A stretch of DNA of 16,394 nucleotides from Bacteroidaceae bacterium (GTDB lineage: Bacteria; Bacteroidota; Bacteroidia; Bacteroidales; Bacteroidaceae): NCBI GenBank assembly GCA_030843315.1, contig JAUUPT010000079.1, positions 1 through 16,394 on the forward strand, given 5' to 3'. Below, piece by piece: positions 14,186 through 16,394 of the stretch. A program made the position numbers and the translations under genes. The notes under the pieces were generated by a model. It was given only the letters and a program-made list of their open reading frames with translations. It did not search any database and was not told the DNA's origin. How positions within the stretch are numbered: position 1 is the stretch's first letter; each line of letters opens with the position of its first letter.

Positions 14186-15020
14186 GGTGATTAATCACTA
14201 TTTCTCCTTCCGTCAGCACCACCAGATGCTTCTTGTACAAATCTCCCACAGCTTTCTTGAAAGTCTTCTTGCTGACACCGAAAGTGTCGTAAATCTCTTC
14301 TGCCGGACTCTTGTCGTTCAGGGACGTGCGTCCTCCATGCTCGCGGATATATTCCAGCAAGGTGTTCGAGAAATCTTCCACCTTGGCCTGGCCCGGTTTC
14401 TGAAGTATCAGGTCTATCTTGCCGTCCTCGCGCACTTGCTTCACATAAGCTTTCAGCGTCATGCCCGTGCGCAGGGGCTGGAATATCTCGCTTTCGTACA
14501 GCAAGCCGCTATATTGATTCTCTATAATTGCTTTAAAGCCCAAATCTGTTTTCTGCCAGATAAGGATATCCACTTCCTGTCCCGGCTCATACGTTGCCAT
14601 TTCTTTGGAGAGATAGCGGTCCACCTTGGCCGAAGCCACAATCCGGTAGCTCTCATCATCCAGATGGGCGTGGACAACGTATGCCTTCCCCACCTGCATC
14701 TTCATCTTCTGCTCGCGGAAAGGCACAAAGAGGTCCTTCATCAGCCCCCAGTTCAGGAAAGCGCCGTATTCGTTCACCCACGCCACTTCCAGGCAGGCAA
14801 ACTGCCCCACCTGCACCAGCGGTGTCAGCGTGGTGGCTACCAGCCGTTCTTCATTATCCAGGTATATAAATACTTCCAAGTCGCCTCCCAGTTCGTAATT
14901 CTCGGGTACATAACGGGACGGGAGCAGGATTTCCCCCTCTTCCCCACCATCCAGATACAGACCGAAGTCCACCTCTTTTACTACTTTCAGCGTGTTGTAT
15001 TTTCCTAATTCGATGCTCAT
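14181..15020 (-). CDS. S1-domain RNA-binding protein, CvfB/YitL-like
   Basis: A 279-residue cytoplasmic protein with the CvfB layout: three S1-like OB folds at about 2-60 (VVKEVDFGLYLDGGEEGEILLP), 68-130 (LEVAWVNEYGAFLNWGLMKDLFVPF) and 145-205 (WQKTDLGFKAIIENQYSGLLY), then a C-terminal winged helix (about 215-275, ending DLYKKHLVVLTEGEIVI). The second domain carries the classic S1 turn GAFLNWG...DLFVP. Family members bind RNA and affect expression of virulence or surface genes in Gram-positive bacteria (CvfB of Staphylococcus aureus); the role in Bacteroides is unknown. It has its own divergent promoter opposite malate dehydrogenase and its own terminator. Family assignment is strong. Confidence 0.92.
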   Translation of the reverse strand: MSIELGKYNTLKVVKEVDFGLYLDGGEEGEILLPSRYVPENYELGGDLEVFIYLDNEERLVATTLTPLVQVGQFACLEVAWVNEYGAFLNWGLMKDLFVPFREQKMKMQVGKAYVVHAHLDDESYRIVASAKVDRYLSKEMATYEPGQEVDILIWQKTDLGFKAIIENQYSGLLYESEIFQPLRTGMTLKAYVKQVREDGKIDLILQKPGQAKVEDFSNTLLEYIREHGGRTSLNDKSPAEEIYDTFGVSKKTFKKAVGDLYKKHLVVLTEGEIVINHQ

Positions 15021-15048
15021 ATAAAGTCCATTTTACGTCATTATGTGA

Positions 15049-15056
15049 CAAAGATA
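15049..15056 (-). promoter_or_regulatory. -7 box of the S1-domain gene promoter
   Basis: The minus strand reads TATCTTTG, a perfect -7 match, 28 bases upstream of the ATG at 15020. The -33 region at about 15076-15080 (GTG instead of TTG) is weak. Confidence 0.6.
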
Positions 15057-15082
15057 GAGATAAGGAATAACTTTTCACTCTA

Positions 15083-15131
15083 AAAGATAACTTTTTTCTA
15101 TGAACAACTACTCGCCAAAAAGGTTATCTTT
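15083..15131. promoter_or_regulatory. Inverted repeat covering the malate dehydrogenase promoter
   Basis: The left arm AAAGATAACTTTTT (15083-15096) pairs with AAAAAGGTTATCTTT (15117-15131), with one extra G on the right. The right arm contains most of the -7 box. ATAACTTTT occurs again at about 15068-15076. It could be an operator, or simply reflect the similar -7 sequences of two divergent promoters. Confidence 0.4.
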
Positions 15132-15132
15132 G
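15125..15132 (+). promoter_or_regulatory. -7 box of the malate dehydrogenase promoter
   Basis: TATCTTTG, a perfect -7 match, 74 bases before the ATG. No clear TTTG at the -33 distance (about 15101-15105). The leader would be about 65 bases. Confidence 0.65.
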
Positions 15133-15206
15133 TAGCGCAGATAAGAATCAGATTCACTCTTCCTGCCAGAATCGACGTTATTCACCTTTAAATAAATTCA
15201 AAGATT

Positions 15207-16208
15207 ATGGAATTTCTTACAACTGAAAAATTGACCATCGTCGGCGCAGCCGGCATGATCGGCTCCAACATGGCACAAACGGCAATCATGATGCACCTCA
15301 CCCCGAACATCTGTCTGTACGACCCCTATGGTCCCGGACTGGAAGGCGTAGCAGAAGAACTGTTCCACTGTGGTTTCGAAGGTCTGAACCTTACTTACAC
15401 TTCTGACATCAAAGAAGCGCTGACCGGCGCCAAGTATGTAGTATCTTCCGGCGGTGCCGCCCGCAAAGCAGGCATGACTCGCGAAGACTTGCTGAAAGGC
15501 AACGCAGCCATCGCCGAAGAATTCGGTAAGAACGTGAAAGCCTACTGCCCGGACGTGAAGCACGTAGTTGTCATATTCAACCCTGCCGATATCACCGGTC
15601 TGATTACGTTGTTGTATTCCGGTTTGAAACCCTCGCAGGTAACTACACTGGCTGCCCTTGACAGCACCCGTCTGCGTAGCGAACTTTCCAAGCACTTCGG
15701 CATCGCACCCGACAAGATTGAGAACTGTCGTACTTACGGCGGTCACGGCGAACAGATGGCCGTATACGCTTCTACCGCCAAAGTAGACGGCAAACCGCTG
15801 CTCGACATCATCGGCACTCCCGCCCTGACCAAAGAACAATGGGCAGAAATCCAGACGAAAGTAACCAAAGGCGGTGCCAACATCATCGCCCTGCGCGGTC
15901 GCTCTTCCTTCCAAAGCCCGGCATACGTTTCTATCGAAATGATAGCAGCCGCTATGGGTGGCAAACCCTTCCGCTGGCCTGCCGGTACGTATGTACACAG
16001 CCACGGATTCGACCACATTATGATGGCTATGGAAACCGAGATTACCAAAGACGGCGTACACTACAAAGAGCTGAACGGTACTCCCGAAGAGGAAGCCAAG
16101 CTGAAAGAAAGCTATGCTCACCTCTGCACTCTGCGCGACGAAGTGATAGAAATGGGCGTGTTGCCTGCCATCAAAGACTGGCACAGCATCAATCCGAATA
16201 TCGACTAA
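15207..16208 (+). CDS. mdh: NAD-dependent malate dehydrogenase
   Basis: A 333-residue enzyme that interconverts oxaloacetate and malate with NAD(H). In Bacteroides this step feeds the reductive route through fumarate to succinate and propionate. The Rossmann loop is IVGAAGMIGSN (11-21), with Asp39 at the end of the second strand as the NAD ribose ligand. The mobile loop GGAARKAGMTRED holds the two substrate arginines Arg86 and Arg92 that mark malate rather than lactate specificity. FNPAD (124-128) follows. The catalytic pair is Asp152 (LDSTR, also Arg155) and His180 (TYGGHGEQM). The gene is single, with its own promoter and terminator, and divergent from the S1-domain gene. Codons are strongly biased towards one set, as expected for a highly expressed gene. 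Confidence 0.95.
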   Translation: MEFLTTEKLTIVGAAGMIGSNMAQTAIMMHLTPNICLYDPYGPGLEGVAEELFHCGFEGLNLTYTSDIKEALTGAKYVVSSGGAARKAGMTREDLLKGNAAIAEEFGKNVKAYCPDVKHVVVIFNPADITGLITLLYSGLKPSQVTTLAALDSTRLRSELSKHFGIAPDKIENCRTYGGHGEQMAVYASTAKVDGKPLLDIIGTPALTKEQWAEIQTKVTKGGANIIALRGRSSFQSPAYVSIEMIAAAMGGKPFRWPAGTYVHSHGFDHIMMAMETEITKDGVHYKELNGTPEEEAKLKESYAHLCTLRDEVIEMGVLPAIKDWHSINPNID

Positions 16209-16238
16209 ATCGAAGGATTCGATTCCATTTAGTGACAA

Positions 16239-16275
16239 GGTGTCTTCCCCTCTTTAGGGGAGAGACACCTTTTTT
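16239..16275 (+). terminator. Terminator of malate dehydrogenase
   Basis: GGTGTCT (16239-16245) pairs with AGACACC (16263-16269), with a further CCCCT/AGGGG stem inside and a short loop, then six T. It lies about 30 bases after the stop codon. Confidence 0.93.
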
Positions 16276-16297
16276 CGATATTTTTCCTTCAAAAGCC

Positions 16298-16327
16298 TTG
16301 CGGTATAAAAAAAACTATATATCTTTG
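16298..16327 (+). promoter_or_regulatory. tRNA-Phe promoter, near consensus
   Basis: TTG at 16298-16300, a 19-base spacer and TATCTTTG at 16320-16327. This is the best promoter match in the window and lies 17 bases before the tRNA, leaving only a short 5' leader to be trimmed by RNase P. Confidence 0.85.
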
Positions 16328-16344
16328 CACCCGCAATCAAAAAA

Positions 16345-16394
16345 GGTGCCATAGCTCAGTTGGTAGAGCAAAGGACTGAAAATCCTTGTGTCCC
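16345..16394 (+). tRNA. tRNA-Phe (GAA), 3' end beyond window
   Basis: Acceptor 5' strand GGTGCCA (16345-16351), D stem GCTC/GAGC (16354-16369), anticodon stem AAGGA/TCCTT (16371-16375 and 16383-16387) and loop CTGAAAA with anticodon GAA at 16378-16380. The window ends just after the variable region begins, so the T arm and 3' acceptor strand are not seen. Confidence 0.95.

Noticed and set aside
15198..16238. Minus-strand 346-residue open frame opposite malate dehydrogenase
   Set aside because: It is an antisense shadow of mdh, runs over its terminator and has no recognisable domain.

Overview
The window looks like ordinary chromosome of a gut Bacteroides species or a very close relative. Evidence: Bacteroidales-type promoters (a -7 box like TAnnTTTG with TTTG/TTG about 19-20 bases upstream), a RokA-type glucokinase, a split UshA-like nucleotidase, a Bacteroidetes-type malate dehydrogenase, and weak or absent Shine-Dalgarno sites. 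The species cannot be named from this alone. I found no phage, insertion sequence, CRISPR array, rRNA, toxin-antitoxin or defence module.

Layout. (1) 1-2871, minus strand: an envelope or periplasmic operon read right to left. It holds a lipoprotein with the 5'-nucleotidase C-terminal domain, a secreted metallophosphatase with the matching N-terminal domain, and a GH3 beta-N-acetylhexosaminidase cut by the left window edge. (2) 2872-3526: a 655-bp gene-free stretch with a large palindromic element built around three 22-bp units, then the rplS promoter and leader. (3) 3527-3880, plus: rplS (ribosomal protein L19), with a symmetric terminator and a second 15-bp perfect hairpin behind it. (4) 4023-7037, minus: a secreted 608-residue protein of unknown function (probable TIM barrel) and, upstream of it, a ROK-family glucokinase with its own terminator. 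(5) 7214-13033, plus: a five-gene tripartite ABC export operon (ATPase, two different FtsX/MacB-type permeases, membrane-fusion adaptor, TolC-type outer membrane channel). (6) 13170-15020, minus: a secreted, very basic, low-complexity protein of unknown function and a CvfB/YitL-like S1-domain RNA-binding protein. (7) 15207-16208, plus: malate dehydrogenase, with its terminator. (8) 16345-end, plus: the 5' part of tRNA-Phe(GAA) behind a near-consensus promoter.

How the genes fit together. The left operon would strip phosphates and amino sugars in the periplasm (nutrient scavenging or peptidoglycan turnover). Glucokinase and malate dehydrogenase are core carbon metabolism; malate dehydrogenase feeds the reductive branch to succinate and propionate. 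The ABC operon encodes all parts needed to span both membranes, but its substrate cannot be read from sequence. Most of the window is housekeeping. The least explained parts are the palindromic element at 3064-3278, the secreted protein at 4023-5849, the basic secreted protein at 13170-14066, and the reversed two-gene nucleotidase.
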